Shown here: piece by piece, positions 36,624-45,404 of the stretch
Layout of the letters: each line of letters starts with the position of its first letter
Numbering within the stretch: the first letter of the stretch is position 1
Assembly (NCBI GenBank): GCA_035460165.1
Contig: DATHWW010000023.1
Coordinates: forward strand, 1 to 64,000
DNA: 64,000 nt
Source of the DNA: MM2 sp035460165
Lineage (GTDB): Bacteria; Pseudomonadota; Gammaproteobacteria; Burkholderiales; Methylophilaceae
Direction of reading: 5' to 3'
Program-made: the position numbers and the translations under genes
The notes under the pieces: model-generated
What the model was told of the DNA's origin: nothing
What the model saw: only the letters and a program-made list of their open reading frames with translations
Databases searched by the model: none

Positions 36624-37880
36624 CTAGCTCTCCTTGCCGGCCAGCTCCACGCGATTTCTGCCGCCTTCCTTGGCGCGGTAAAGCGCGCGGTCGGCGCGCG
36701 AAATGCAGTCATGCACCGCTTCGGTGGGCAATAATTCCGCCACGCCAAACGAACTCCGAATACTAATGGTCAATGGCTCATCGATGACCGGGGTTTCTTC
36801 AATGATTTCCCGCAGGCGGTCGACGAGCTTGCCGGCCGCCTCCAGCTCGGCCATCGGCAGCACGAGCAGGAACTCCTCGCCCCCATAGCGCGCGAATATG
36901 TCGCCTTGGCGCAGTTCACCCTGGATGCGATTTGCGAAGCCTTTCAGTACCAGATCGCCGATGCCATGGCCGTATTGGTCGTTGACGAGCTTGAAGTGAT
37001 CGATGTCAAGCAACGCGATGGAGCAGGTGGTGTGGTAGCGGCGGATATCTTGCCACTGCTCTTCCAAACGTTGCAGGATATAGCGGCGGTTATAAAGCCC
37101 GGTCAGTTCGTCATGTGTGGCCTGATTATTGAGATTCTCCAGCGCATGGATCAATGCCAAGTTCTTTTCCTGCAACTCGCGATTGGTTGCATTGATGGTC
37201 AGGTTGGCATCACTGAGCGCTGATGCCAACCGGTCATTGATCGCAGAACTCAAGACATGGGCTCGAATCTGCTGGTGCGCGATCCGGCCAAAATGCAACG
37301 CGCAACCCATTAAAATGAGCGAACTGAGAGCTAGCCAGAGATGGTCCGGGTGTGGGCCGGCGAGATAATGGAGCAAGGGAATCAGGGCAATGCCGATCAG
37401 AAAACCGGTCAGCGAGGCTAGCGATGTCGAAACCGGAATGACCGCCAGGGCGCTGACTACCATCAATACCAGCACGATTTTCATTTCATGCTCGATAGGG
37501 GTAGCGTCGTTCACAAAAAACAGTATGGATGAGCCCCAGGCCAAGCCGGACAAGCTGTGGATCAATGTCTGGCGAACCTGCCAGGACCGCATGGCGGCAA
37601 GCGTCCGGGGGACCCGGTCGAATTTATACGATCGCAAGAGAGTAAGCGCATCCGGCACGGTTACCAGCGCCAGCCATATCAGAATGGTGGTGAGTGGAAC
37701 ATGGCCGATCTGAAGAAACGCCAAAAAAAGGAACCCAATCGGCGCAATTAGCGACGCATCGCGGGATTGACGGGCCAGCGTGCCGACCAGCTCTATCTGG
37801 ACCAGGGTTTCGAGTTGATCCGTATCTGAAGTACCACCGGCAATTGACGACCCCGTCAAGTCTTGGGCTGGTGTATTCAT
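36624..37880 (-). CDS. Membrane diguanylate cyclase
   Basis: A 418-residue protein with about six membrane helices in residues 40-215, a short coiled coil (about 225-260) and a GGDEF domain. The active site is GGEEF preceded by RQGD, an intact inhibitory I-site. LLDIDHFKLVNDQYGH supplies the metal-binding Asp. It converges on rpiA and is divergent from rlhA. The membrane part is different from the cyclase at 31832, so the input signals probably differ. It is one of two intact, I-site-bearing cyclases in the window. Confidence 0.88.
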   Translation of the reverse strand: MNTPAQDLTGSSIAGGTSDTDQLETLVQIELVGTLARQSRDASLIAPIGFLFLAFLQIGHVPLTTILIWLALVTVPDALTLLRSYKFDRVPRTLAAMRSWQVRQTLIHSLSGLAWGSSILFFVNDATPIEHEMKIVLVLMVVSALAVIPVSTSLASLTGFLIGIALIPLLHYLAGPHPDHLWLALSSLILMGCALHFGRIAHQQIRAHVLSSAINDRLASALSDANLTINATNRELQEKNLALIHALENLNNQATHDELTGLYNRRYILQRLEEQWQDIRRYHTTCSIALLDIDHFKLVNDQYGHGIGDLVLKGFANRIQGELRQGDIFARYGGEEFLLVLPMAELEAAGKLVDRLREIIEETPVIDEPLTISIRSSFGVAELLPTEAVHDCISRADRALYRAKEGGRNRVELAGKES

Positions 37881-38004
37881 TCGTTCAATTAGAATGTATT
37901 AAATATCTTTTAGGGTCAAGGATTTGCGTTTTTTCATCGATTTTCGAAAAAGTGCGTGAGCGGGCGTATGTTATAGTACGCACCCCATTGATTTAGCACG
38001 ACTT

Positions 38005-39921
38005 ATGCACACAAACCCACGCCATCTCGAACTGCTTGCTCCCGCCCGCAATGCCGATATCGGTATCGAGGCCGTGAATCATGGCGCCGACGCGGTTTAT
38101 ATTGGCGGTCCGGCGTTCGGCGCACGTGCCAAGGCGGAAAACTCCGTCGCCGACATCGCGCGGCTGGCGGCGCATGCGCACCGCTACCATGCGCGGGTGT
38201 TTGTCGCTTTCAACACCATTTTTCACGATAACGAGCTGGAAACGGCACGCGATTTCGCGTGGCAATTCTACGAGGCTGGTGCGGATGCGCTGATCGTGCA
38301 GGACATGGGCCTGCTAGAGATGGATCTGCCGCCGATCCAGCTGCATGCCAGCACACAGACCGACATTCGCACGGTGGAAAAAGCGGTATTCCTCGACCAG
38401 GTGGGTTTTTCGCAGATCGTGCTGGCGCGGGAGATGGATCTTGCCACGATACGCAAGGTGGCTAATGCTACCAGCTGCCACCTGGAATATTTCGTCCACG
38501 GTGCCTTGTGCGTCGCCTTCAGCGGCCAGTGTTATATCAGCCATGCGCACAGCGGCCGCAGCGCCAATCGCGGCGAGTGCGCACAGGAATGCCGGTTGCC
38601 TTACACGCTAGAGGACACGCAGGGTCGCATCCTTGCCAAGGACAAGCACCTATTGTCAATGAAGGACAACGACCAGAGTGCTAACCTGCGTGCGCTGATC
38701 GAGGCGGGCGTGAGCTCGTTCAAGATCGAGGGCCGCTACAAGGACATGGCCTACGTCAAGAACGCTACCGCCCATTATCGCCAGTTGCTGGACGAACTGC
38801 TCGACGAGATGCCGCAATATGCGCGCTCATCCTCCGGCTTGTGCACCTATAGCTTCACGCCGCAGCCGGACAAGACCTTCAACCGCAGTACCACGGAATA
38901 CTTCATTCACGGCCGCGGCGAAGACGTCGGCGCCTTCGATACGCCCAAGTTTGCCGGTGAAGAAATCGGCAAGGTGACGCGCGTAGGTCAAGACCATTTC
39001 GAGGTCGATACAACGTTGGAATTGCACAACGGCGACGGGGTATGCTTCTTCGACGTGCACAAGGAACTGGTGGGGCTGCGCATCAATACCGTGCAGGGCA
39101 CGCGGCTGTATCCGAACGAGATGCCGGCGGATTTGCGCCGCAACACCACCGTGTACCGCAACCGCGATCACGTTTTTATGCGCCAGTTGGAAAAACCATC
39201 GGCCGAACGACGGATTCCCGTTGCATTGACCCTCAAGGAAACGAACGACGGTTTCGCGCTGCGCGTGACCGACGCCGATGGTTTCATCGGCGAGGCGCAA
39301 TGCATTGCCGACAAACTGCCGGCCCAGAATATCGAGAAGGCCGAAGCTGCGTTGCGCGAGAACCTCGGCAAGCTCGGCGGTACCGATTTTTCGGTCAAAG
39401 AGATTGCTCTCGATATCGGGCAGCCCTGGTTCGTGCCGGCATCGATTGTCAACGCGCTGCGGCGCGATGCGATATTGCACTTGCAACAGGCGCGTGCAGC
39501 CGGTTACCGGTGTCTGCAGCCTGCTACGCCAGTCGATCCGCCGGCAATCTACCCCGACGATACACTGAGCTATCTCGCCAACATCTACAACCGCAAGGCA
39601 CGCGCCTTCTACGAAAAGCACGGCGTCCAGGCCATCGCTTCCGCATACGAAGCCAACGAGGAACTGGGCGAGGTGCCGGTCATGATCACCAAGCACTGCC
39701 TGCGCTACAGCTTCGCGATGTGCCCCAAGGAGGCCAAGGGTGTCATCGGGGTGCAAGGCACGATTACCGCAGAGCCGATGACGCTGGTCAACGGCAAGGA
39801 TCGCATCACGCTCAAGTTCGACTGCAAGCGTTGCGAAATGCACGTCATGGGAAAGATCCGCAAGCCGGTATTGCAGATGGCGCAACCGCAGCCAGTGCAG
39901 TTTCACGCCAGACGATCTTGA
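38005..39921 (+). CDS. rlhA: U32-family protein RlhA (23S rRNA cytidine hydroxylation)
   Basis: RlhA (YdcP) is required for 5-hydroxycytidine at position 2501 of 23S rRNA, using a prephenate-dependent route. The 638-residue length, the start LELLAPARNADIG, QLHASTQTDIR, and the Cys-rich signature GALCVAFSGQC ... GECAQECRLPY match. A later FKIEGRYKD segment and a C-terminal Cys pair in FDCKRCEMH are also present. The Cys set likely binds an Fe-S cluster as in other U32 proteins. It is monocistronic with a divergent cyclase upstream. Confidence 0.9.
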   Translation: MHTNPRHLELLAPARNADIGIEAVNHGADAVYIGGPAFGARAKAENSVADIARLAAHAHRYHARVFVAFNTIFHDNELETARDFAWQFYEAGADALIVQDMGLLEMDLPPIQLHASTQTDIRTVEKAVFLDQVGFSQIVLAREMDLATIRKVANATSCHLEYFVHGALCVAFSGQCYISHAHSGRSANRGECAQECRLPYTLEDTQGRILAKDKHLLSMKDNDQSANLRALIEAGVSSFKIEGRYKDMAYVKNATAHYRQLLDELLDEMPQYARSSSGLCTYSFTPQPDKTFNRSTTEYFIHGRGEDVGAFDTPKFAGEEIGKVTRVGQDHFEVDTTLELHNGDGVCFFDVHKELVGLRINTVQGTRLYPNEMPADLRRNTTVYRNRDHVFMRQLEKPSAERRIPVALTLKETNDGFALRVTDADGFIGEAQCIADKLPAQNIEKAEAALRENLGKLGGTDFSVKEIALDIGQPWFVPASIVNALRRDAILHLQQARAAGYRCLQPATPVDPPAIYPDDTLSYLANIYNRKARAFYEKHGVQAIASAYEANEELGEVPVMITKHCLRYSFAMCPKEAKGVIGVQGTITAEPMTLVNGKDRITLKFDCKRCEMHVMGKIRKPVLQMAQPQPVQFHARRS

Positions 39922-40052
39922 TCGTAACAGTTTGGTGTGCCTGATGAGAGCACAGGCCTGATCCAGGCTTTTCGGTAGAAATTTAGGGCGATGGTCGTTA
40001 CTCGTCGCTGGTAGGGGTATGATGAAAGTTCAGTAACCCGATAGGCAAGGTC

Positions 40053-40232
40053 ATGACTGTTATCTCGGAACGATGGCTTCCCTCTAGACAGCCGGGAGAC
40101 AAGTTCTGCACGCAATGCAAGAATTCCTGCCCGGCTGACGGCGGCATGCAAATCATCACAGCAGATCGGCTGCATCAACGCTGGATTTGCAAACGCTGCA
40201 AGGATAGGCAAGAAGCGCATCACAAAGGTTAG
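40053..40232 (+). CDS. Small zinc-ribbon-like protein (59 aa)
   Basis: A 59-codon frame starting ATGACTGTTATC and ending TAG. The product has two CxxC pairs, FCTQC (about 18-22) and ICKRC (about 48-52), plus a single Cys between, the arrangement of a zinc ribbon. The spacing and Trp next to the second pair (RWICKRC) support a real fold. There is no ideal ribosome site (AAGG lies only 2 bases before the ATG), so the start may differ. It lies between rlhA and a convergent aldo/keto reductase and shares its strand with rlhA. Function unknown. Confidence 0.55.
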   Translation: MTVISERWLPSRQPGDKFCTQCKNSCPADGGMQIITADRLHQRWICKRCKDRQEAHHKG

Positions 40233-40283
40233 CTTCTGAAGCAAGCTGCGCTTCGGTCTGGTTGGAAAGCTCGCGGTCTCGGT

Positions 40284-41339
40284 TCAGGGTGCCGGATTCA
40301 TATACCGCAGATGCAGGCCTTCGATTTCCTTCATGATCTCTTCCGACAAAGGCTTTTCCCAGGCTTCAATATTTTCTTCCAATTGCGGCATTGAGGTAGC
40401 GCCGACAAGAGTGCTGGTCACAAACCATCTGCGGTACACGAACGATAGCGCCATCTGCGCCGGCGTCATGCCGTGTTTGCGCGCGAGCTCGGCGTAGGCG
40501 GTTACGGCGGGTTGCACGTTGGGTTTGTCGTAGCGTTGGGCGAAGCCCTTAAATTGCGTGACGCGGCCGTGGGCTTGCGGGTCGGACTGGTATTTTGCGG
40601 AAAGGTGGCCGAAGGCGAGCGGGGAGTATGCGAGCAGGCCGACGTTTTCGCGGTAGGCAATTTCCGCGAGACCGAACTCGAAGCCGCGGTTGATCAGGTT
40701 GTAGCAGTTCTGGATGGAGGCAATGCGCGGCAGCTCGTATTCCTTTGCGATGCGTAAGCACTCCATCACGCCCCAAGGCTGTTCGTTCGACACTCCGACA
40801 TAGCGCACCTTGCCTTCCTGCACCAGTTCAGCCAGCGTTTCCAGTTGATCGCGGATGGGTATCCATTCCTTTAGTCGGCCGTTCTCCAATTCCTGCGCAG
40901 GATCGAATTGGTACTGGCCGAACATCGGCACATTGCGTTCCGGCCAGTGCAGTTGGTAAAGGTCGATGTAGTCGGTCTGCAAGCGCTTAAGCGAGCCTTC
41001 GATAGCTTCGCGGATGTTGGCGCGATCCAGCGCTTTCGGGCCGCCGCGTATCCACTCCATGTTGCGGCGCGGGCCGGTGACTTTGGTGGCGAGGATGATC
41101 TGATCGCGCGGCTGTTTCTTTAGCCAGTGGCCGATGATGGTTTCGGTGCGGGTGACCGTGTCGGCACGCGGCGGTACCGGGTACATTTCCGCGGTGTCGA
41201 TGAAGTTGATGCCGCGCGCGAAGGCGTAGTCGAGTTGTGCGTGCGCCTCAGCTTCGCTGTTTTGCTGGCCGAAGGTCATCGTGCCGAGGCAGATGGCTGA
41301 AACGTTGAGGCTGCTGGTTCCTAAAAAGCGGTAGTCCAT
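40284..41339 (-). CDS. Aldo/keto reductase, Tas-like
   Basis: An NADPH-dependent oxidoreductase of the AKR superfamily, 351 residues. The catalytic tetrad is visible: Asp and Tyr in FIDTAEMYP, Lys in LATKVTG and His in LYQLHWPER. The length, the start MDYRFLGTSSLNVS and YSPLAFGHLSAKY match E. coli Tas. The substrate cannot be told from sequence. It is convergent with the small zinc-ribbon gene and has no operon partner. Confidence 0.9.
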   Translation of the reverse strand: MDYRFLGTSSLNVSAICLGTMTFGQQNSEAEAHAQLDYAFARGINFIDTAEMYPVPPRADTVTRTETIIGHWLKKQPRDQIILATKVTGPRRNMEWIRGGPKALDRANIREAIEGSLKRLQTDYIDLYQLHWPERNVPMFGQYQFDPAQELENGRLKEWIPIRDQLETLAELVQEGKVRYVGVSNEQPWGVMECLRIAKEYELPRIASIQNCYNLINRGFEFGLAEIAYRENVGLLAYSPLAFGHLSAKYQSDPQAHGRVTQFKGFAQRYDKPNVQPAVTAYAELARKHGMTPAQMALSFVYRRWFVTSTLVGATSMPQLEENIEAWEKPLSEEIMKEIEGLHLRYMNPAP

Positions 41340-41482
41340 GATCGTCCAGGGTAGGCATATTAAAAATCAGTTACAGAGCATACAGCTAAATACCCTCGAA
41401 CATCTTGGTCTGGCAAGGCACTCTATGGAAGAGCATGTTGTTCCGGATACTGGCAGAGGCATTGCATTGCAGATAATTTTTC

Positions 41483-41509
41483 TTAGTCAGATCATATTGT
41501 TGCCGATAT
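41483..41509 (+). promoter_or_regulatory. Possible sigma-28 (FliA) type promoter of the chemoreceptor gene
   Basis: GCCGATAT at 41502-41509 differs at one base from the sigma-28 -10 consensus GCCGATAA. The -35 region about 18 bases upstream (TTAGTCAG) fits the TAAAGTTT consensus poorly. It lies 61 bases before the chemoreceptor ATG in a 231-bp gene-free stretch, and chemoreceptor genes are often FliA-dependent. This is suggestive only. Confidence 0.3.
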
Positions 41510-41570
41510 TTTCATAGGAGTTTCACTCGCAGATGGAATAAGATACATCCATCAGACACGGGGGGTAATC

Positions 41571-43184
41571 ATGAGTATCGCTAAACGTCTGGTATTACTG
41601 ATCTTGACGGCTGTTGGCAGCATCTTGGCGCTCGGCCTTTTTGCGGAAGTGCAGCTGGAAAAGGTTGGCGACGGCGGGAAGTATATCTACAGCAACACCT
41701 TGCCAAGCTACGATGCCCTTTATATTTCCACCATCCGGCTCAATGAAGTGCGGGCACTCGCCAGTGAGCATATCCTGGCATCGGAGCCGGACAGGATGGC
41801 GGAAGCGGAGCGGGAACTGAGCGTCGCGCGCGGGGACATGCTCGGGCAGCTCGAACACTACGGCAAGAATCTGCTGACCAACGCCGAGGACGAGGCGCTG
41901 TGGAAAGCAGCAACCAAAAATGTTCAAGCTTATCTGGATGTCGTCGATACCGCCTTGCGCATGTCGCACGGCGGGCAGAAGCAGGAAGCCAGGGACTATC
42001 TGAAAAGCCATGCCGAATTGCATGCCCAGGCAGCCCAAAGCCTCAAGGCGGACATCAACTTCAACACCGGCGTTGCGGAAGACTTTATCGCGAATTACAA
42101 GAAAACCTACGTTTGGGCGCTGGGTTTCATCGTGGCATTGCTGGTCATTGCCACGCTGTTATGCAGCGCGATCGGAACCTGGATTTACCGCAGCGTGATC
42201 GGCTCCCTCAAGCAAATGCGCGAGACATTGACCAAGATCGACCGCGACCGTGATTTCACCTTGCGCGCGACCCACGGATCGGATGACGAAGTCGGCGAAA
42301 TGGTCGATGCCTTCAATCATTTGATCGCCGGCGTGCAGGAAAGCCTCGTCAACCTGCGCGAGCGGGCCAACAAGGTGACCGCTGCCTCGTCCGCCCTGGC
42401 CACTGCGGCAGCGCAAGTTTCCATCAGTTCTTCCCAGCAAAGCGAGTCGGCGTCCGATATGGCGGCGACGGTGGAAGAGATGACGGTGAGCATTTCTCAC
42501 GTGGCGGACCAGACCGCCGAGACCAACCGGTTATCCGAGCACTCCGGCCAGTTGGCGCAGGCCGGGGAGGGCGTCATCAACCAGACGGTGGAAGACATCC
42601 ATAAAATCGCCGAAACGGTGCGTGTCGCCTCCGAGGATATCGGACGACTGGACCGCAATAGCGAGCAGGTAAGCGCCGTGGTTGCCGTGATTCGCGAAGT
42701 GGCGGAGCAGACCAACTTGCTGGCGCTCAATGCGGCCATCGAAGCGGCGCGGGCCGGGGAGCAGGGACGCGGTTTTGCCGTAGTGGCCGATGAAGTGCGC
42801 AAACTGGCGGAACGCACCGCGAAATCTACCGAGGAAATTTCATCCAGCATCGCCTCGATGCAGGTCAGTGCGCAGAGTGCCGTGAAGGGTATGCAGGCTG
42901 TCGCCCAGCATGTGGAAAGCGGTGTGCAGCAGGCCGGCGAGGCGAATCAGGCCATGCAGCGCATCGGCCAGAGCGCGCAGCAGACAGTGCACATGGTGGG
43001 AGAAATCAGTCTGGCGATCCGCGAGCAGAGTACCGCCAGCAACAGCATCGCGCAGCAGATCGAGCGTATCGCCCAGACGACGGAGGAAAACAGCGCGGCT
43101 GCCGAATCCACCGCGGAGACGGCGAAAGCACTGGATCAGGTGGCGACAGAAATGCAGGGTGTGGTCGCGCAGTTCCGCATTTGA
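41571..43184 (+). CDS. Methyl-accepting chemotaxis protein with 4-helix-bundle sensor
   Basis: A 537-residue chemoreceptor: first membrane helix (about 5-25), periplasmic four-helix bundle (about 26-185), second helix (about 188-210), HAMP (about 212-265) and a long cytoplasmic signalling coiled coil. The hairpin tip reads EQTNLLALNAAIEAARAGE, the diagnostic MCP segment. There is no CheR-docking pentapeptide at the C-terminus, which ends VAQFRI. Ligand unknown. Its stop codon overlaps the right-end remnant of the 267-bp repeat and lies 8 bases from the stop of the convergent ychJ. Confidence 0.92.
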   Translation: MSIAKRLVLLILTAVGSILALGLFAEVQLEKVGDGGKYIYSNTLPSYDALYISTIRLNEVRALASEHILASEPDRMAEAERELSVARGDMLGQLEHYGKNLLTNAEDEALWKAATKNVQAYLDVVDTALRMSHGGQKQEARDYLKSHAELHAQAAQSLKADINFNTGVAEDFIANYKKTYVWALGFIVALLVIATLLCSAIGTWIYRSVIGSLKQMRETLTKIDRDRDFTLRATHGSDDEVGEMVDAFNHLIAGVQESLVNLRERANKVTAASSALATAAAQVSISSSQQSESASDMAATVEEMTVSISHVADQTAETNRLSEHSGQLAQAGEGVINQTVEDIHKIAETVRVASEDIGRLDRNSEQVSAVVAVIREVAEQTNLLALNAAIEAARAGEQGRGFAVVADEVRKLAERTAKSTEEISSSIASMQVSAQSAVKGMQAVAQHVESGVQQAGEANQAMQRIGQSAQQTVHMVGEISLAIREQSTASNSIAQQIERIAQTTEENSAAAESTAETAKALDQVATEMQGVVAQFRI

Positions 43185-43193
43185 AATAGGCTC
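43183..43193. repeat. Right-end remnant of the 267-bp structured element
   Basis: GAAATAGGCTC is identical to the right terminus of the two full copies, and the 16 bases TGAAATAGGCTCTAGG match the copy at 4200-4466 plus its flank. No left end or internal arms are present. It spans the stop codons of two convergent genes, so the rest was probably lost by deletion, or this is an insertion half-site. Confidence 0.6.
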
Positions 43194-43576
43194 TAGGCCG
43201 GAAATATTCCATCCACGTAGAACCATCGCTCATTCTCGTGCACGAATCGGCTGATTTCATGCAACCGGTGGGCGCGGCCTGCAATTTTGTAGCGGGCGAC
43301 GAATTCGACGATGGCAGTATCGGCGGACTCCTCGTGCCGTTTCACTTCCAAACCCAGCCATTTCGACCCATCGTCGGCAAGATCAAGCGTGGTGGGGCGA
43401 GTATCGGGATGCCAAGTGGCGAGCAGGTAATCTTCCAGCTTCATCACGTAGGCGCTGTAGCGCGAGCGCATCAAGGTCTCGGCGCTGGCAGCGGATGTGC
43501 CGTGATGGATGGATTCGCAGCAGGCGGCATAGGATGGGCCGCCGCAAGGGCACTTTTGCGCCTGCTTTCTAGTCAT
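43193..43576 (-). CDS. ychJ: YchJ-family protein with SEC-C zinc motif
   Basis: A 127-residue protein from the ATG at 43576, giving MTRKQAQKCPCG. The N-terminal CPCG ... CC cluster is the SEC-C-type zinc motif, followed by the YchJ fold segments LMRSRYSAYV and WFYVDG. The longer frame to 43675 only reads through ylqF. The start overlaps the ylqF stop by 8 bp, so the pair is translationally coupled. The biochemical role of YchJ is not established. Confidence 0.88.
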   Translation of the reverse strand: MTRKQAQKCPCGGPSYAACCESIHHGTSAASAETLMRSRYSAYVMKLEDYLLATWHPDTRPTTLDLADDGSKWLGLEVKRHEESADTAIVEFVARYKIAGRAHRLHEISRFVHENERWFYVDGIFPA

Positions 43577-44477
43577 CCGCTTCCGGTGTTTCCTCGGATG
43601 CTTCCACAGGGACAGGCAGGGCGGCAGCCAGCATCTCGCGCCGCGTTTCCGGCGTTTCGAGGCTGATGCGGCCAATCGTCCCGGAGCGGTAATCGGTCAG
43701 CAGCGTAATCGCGGCTTTTTCCAGGTCGAGTTCGCCGCCTTTCATGCGGTAGCCGCGTTTCTTCGCGACGGCTTCAATCACGTCTACGCCGTCCATGCCA
43801 TCGACGGAAAATTTATAGCGTGCCGCTAGCAAAGCAGGGTAGCGGTTGAGGAGCAGATCGCCGAGAAAGGTCGCCACGTCTACGTCGATCACTGCGTTAC
43901 GGCCGATGGCATGGCTGGCCGCGAGCATGAAGCCGTCCGAGTCGTATTTGATCTTGGGCCACATCATCCCGGGCGTGTCGGTGATGCTCGCCTTGTCGCT
44001 CAAGTCGATGCGCTGCTGGTTCTTGGTCACCGCCGGCTCGTCGCCGACCTTGGCGACACGCTTGTTGAGCAGCGCGTTCATCAGGGTGGATTTGCCGACG
44101 TTGGGAATACCCATGATCATCATGCGCAGCGGCTTCAGGTTGGTGCCACGGTGCGGCGCGAGCGACTGGCACAGGCCGGTAACCTTGGCTGCGTCGCCCG
44201 GTTTTTTGCAGGACAGTGCAACGGCCTTGACGCCCGGCTGCTTGTTGTAGAAGTTGAGCCAGGCTTGGGTCGCGGCGGGGTCGGCGAGATCGGCCTTGTT
44301 AAGGATCTTCAGGCACGGACGCTGGCGAAAGAGACGCAGTTCCTCGATCATCGGGTTATGGCTGGCCTCCGGCAGGCGAGCGTCCAACACCTCGATCACC
44401 ACGTCGATAAACTCCATGGTCTCCGCCGCTTTCTTGCGGGCGGAGGTCATGTGACCGGGGAACCACTGAATTGCCAT
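43569..44477 (-). CDS. ylqF: Circularly permuted ribosome-biogenesis GTPase (YlqF/RbgA-like)
   Basis: RbgA/YlqF proteins act in late large-subunit assembly. The 302-residue protein starts MAIQWFPGHM, diagnostic for the family. GTPase motifs appear in permuted order: G4 NKADL (about 60), G5 SCKKP, then G1 GIPNVGKST (about 122-131) and G3 DTPG. The C-terminal helical domain (about 195-302) ends in an acidic tail. It is the upstream partner of ychJ and divergent from a methyltransferase gene. Confidence 0.9.
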   Translation of the reverse strand: MAIQWFPGHMTSARKKAAETMEFIDVVIEVLDARLPEASHNPMIEELRLFRQRPCLKILNKADLADPAATQAWLNFYNKQPGVKAVALSCKKPGDAAKVTGLCQSLAPHRGTNLKPLRMMIMGIPNVGKSTLMNALLNKRVAKVGDEPAVTKNQQRIDLSDKASITDTPGMMWPKIKYDSDGFMLAASHAIGRNAVIDVDVATFLGDLLLNRYPALLAARYKFSVDGMDGVDVIEAVAKKRGYRMKGGELDLEKAAITLLTDYRSGTIGRISLETPETRREMLAAALPVPVEASEETPEADD

Positions 44478-44585
44478 GCGAATACCAGAATCTAATTAAT
44501 TGATTATTTTACCATTGTGCGGCGGCATCCTGCATCGCCGCAAAAAATACTATCATGTAGGTCTATTGAAGCCCTTTCCCTAATC

Positions 44586-45401
44586 GTGACCAACATCCCC
44601 GAAATCCGCCCCGGACAATCCGTCGAACTGCTGAAGGAACTGCATATCCTCACACGTGACGGCAAGCTCAACCAGGACAGCCGGCGTAAGCTGAAGCAGG
44701 TATACCACCTTTACCAATTCATCGAGCCGCTGCTGCAGGAAGTGATGGAGGAAAACGGCAATCCGACATTGGCGGATCACGGCGCGGGCAAGTCCTACCT
44801 CGGCTTCATCCTGTACGATTTGTTCATGAAACAGCATGCTTTCGGTCATGTTTACGGTATCGAGACGCGGCAGGAACTGGTCGAAAGATCGCGTGCGCTA
44901 GCAGACAGGCTGGGCTTCGAGCGCATGACTTTTCTGAATCTGTCGGTGGAAGAGTCGATCACTTCACCGCAGCTGCCGGAAGAAATCGATATCGTCACTG
45001 CGCTGCATGCCTGTAACACGGCGACCGATGACGCGATCAAGTTCGGTTTGCAAAAGCAGGCGAGATTTCTGGTGCTGGTGCCATGTTGCCAGGCCGAGGT
45101 GGCAGCCGTGCTGCGCAAGCACAAGGGGCAGGCGCTGAAGAATCCCCTTAGCGAACTCTGGCGCCACCCCATCCATACGCGCGAATTCGGCAGCCAGATT
45201 ACCAACGTGCTGCGTTGCCTGCAGTTGGAGGCGCACGGCTACCAAGTGACGGTGACGGAGTTGGTCGGCTGGGAGCATTCGATGAAAAATGAACTCATCA
45301 TTGCCCGCTACAAGAATCTGCCGCGCCATAAGGCGGCCGAGCGCCTGGACAAGGTGCTGGAAGAGGTCGGGCTGGAAGAGCTGCGCGAACGCTTTGCTTG
45401 A
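44586..45401 (+). CDS. Class I SAM-dependent methyltransferase
   Basis: A 271-residue protein from the GTG at 44586 (the frame runs to 44517, also GTG, with no clear ribosome site at either). Motif I reads LADHGAGKSYLG and an ALHACNTATD segment marks the post-motif-II region of the Methyltransf_32 type. CCQAE follows. The substrate is unknown; relatives are annotated only as methyltransferases. The N-terminal 60 residues are helical and charged. It converges on the yihY gene with 3 bases between stops. Confidence 0.8.
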   Translation: MTNIPEIRPGQSVELLKELHILTRDGKLNQDSRRKLKQVYHLYQFIEPLLQEVMEENGNPTLADHGAGKSYLGFILYDLFMKQHAFGHVYGIETRQELVERSRALADRLGFERMTFLNLSVEESITSPQLPEEIDIVTALHACNTATDDAIKFGLQKQARFLVLVPCCQAEVAAVLRKHKGQALKNPLSELWRHPIHTREFGSQITNVLRCLQLEAHGYQVTVTELVGWEHSMKNELIIARYKNLPRHKAAERLDKVLEEVGLEELRERFA

Positions 45402-45404
45402 AAC

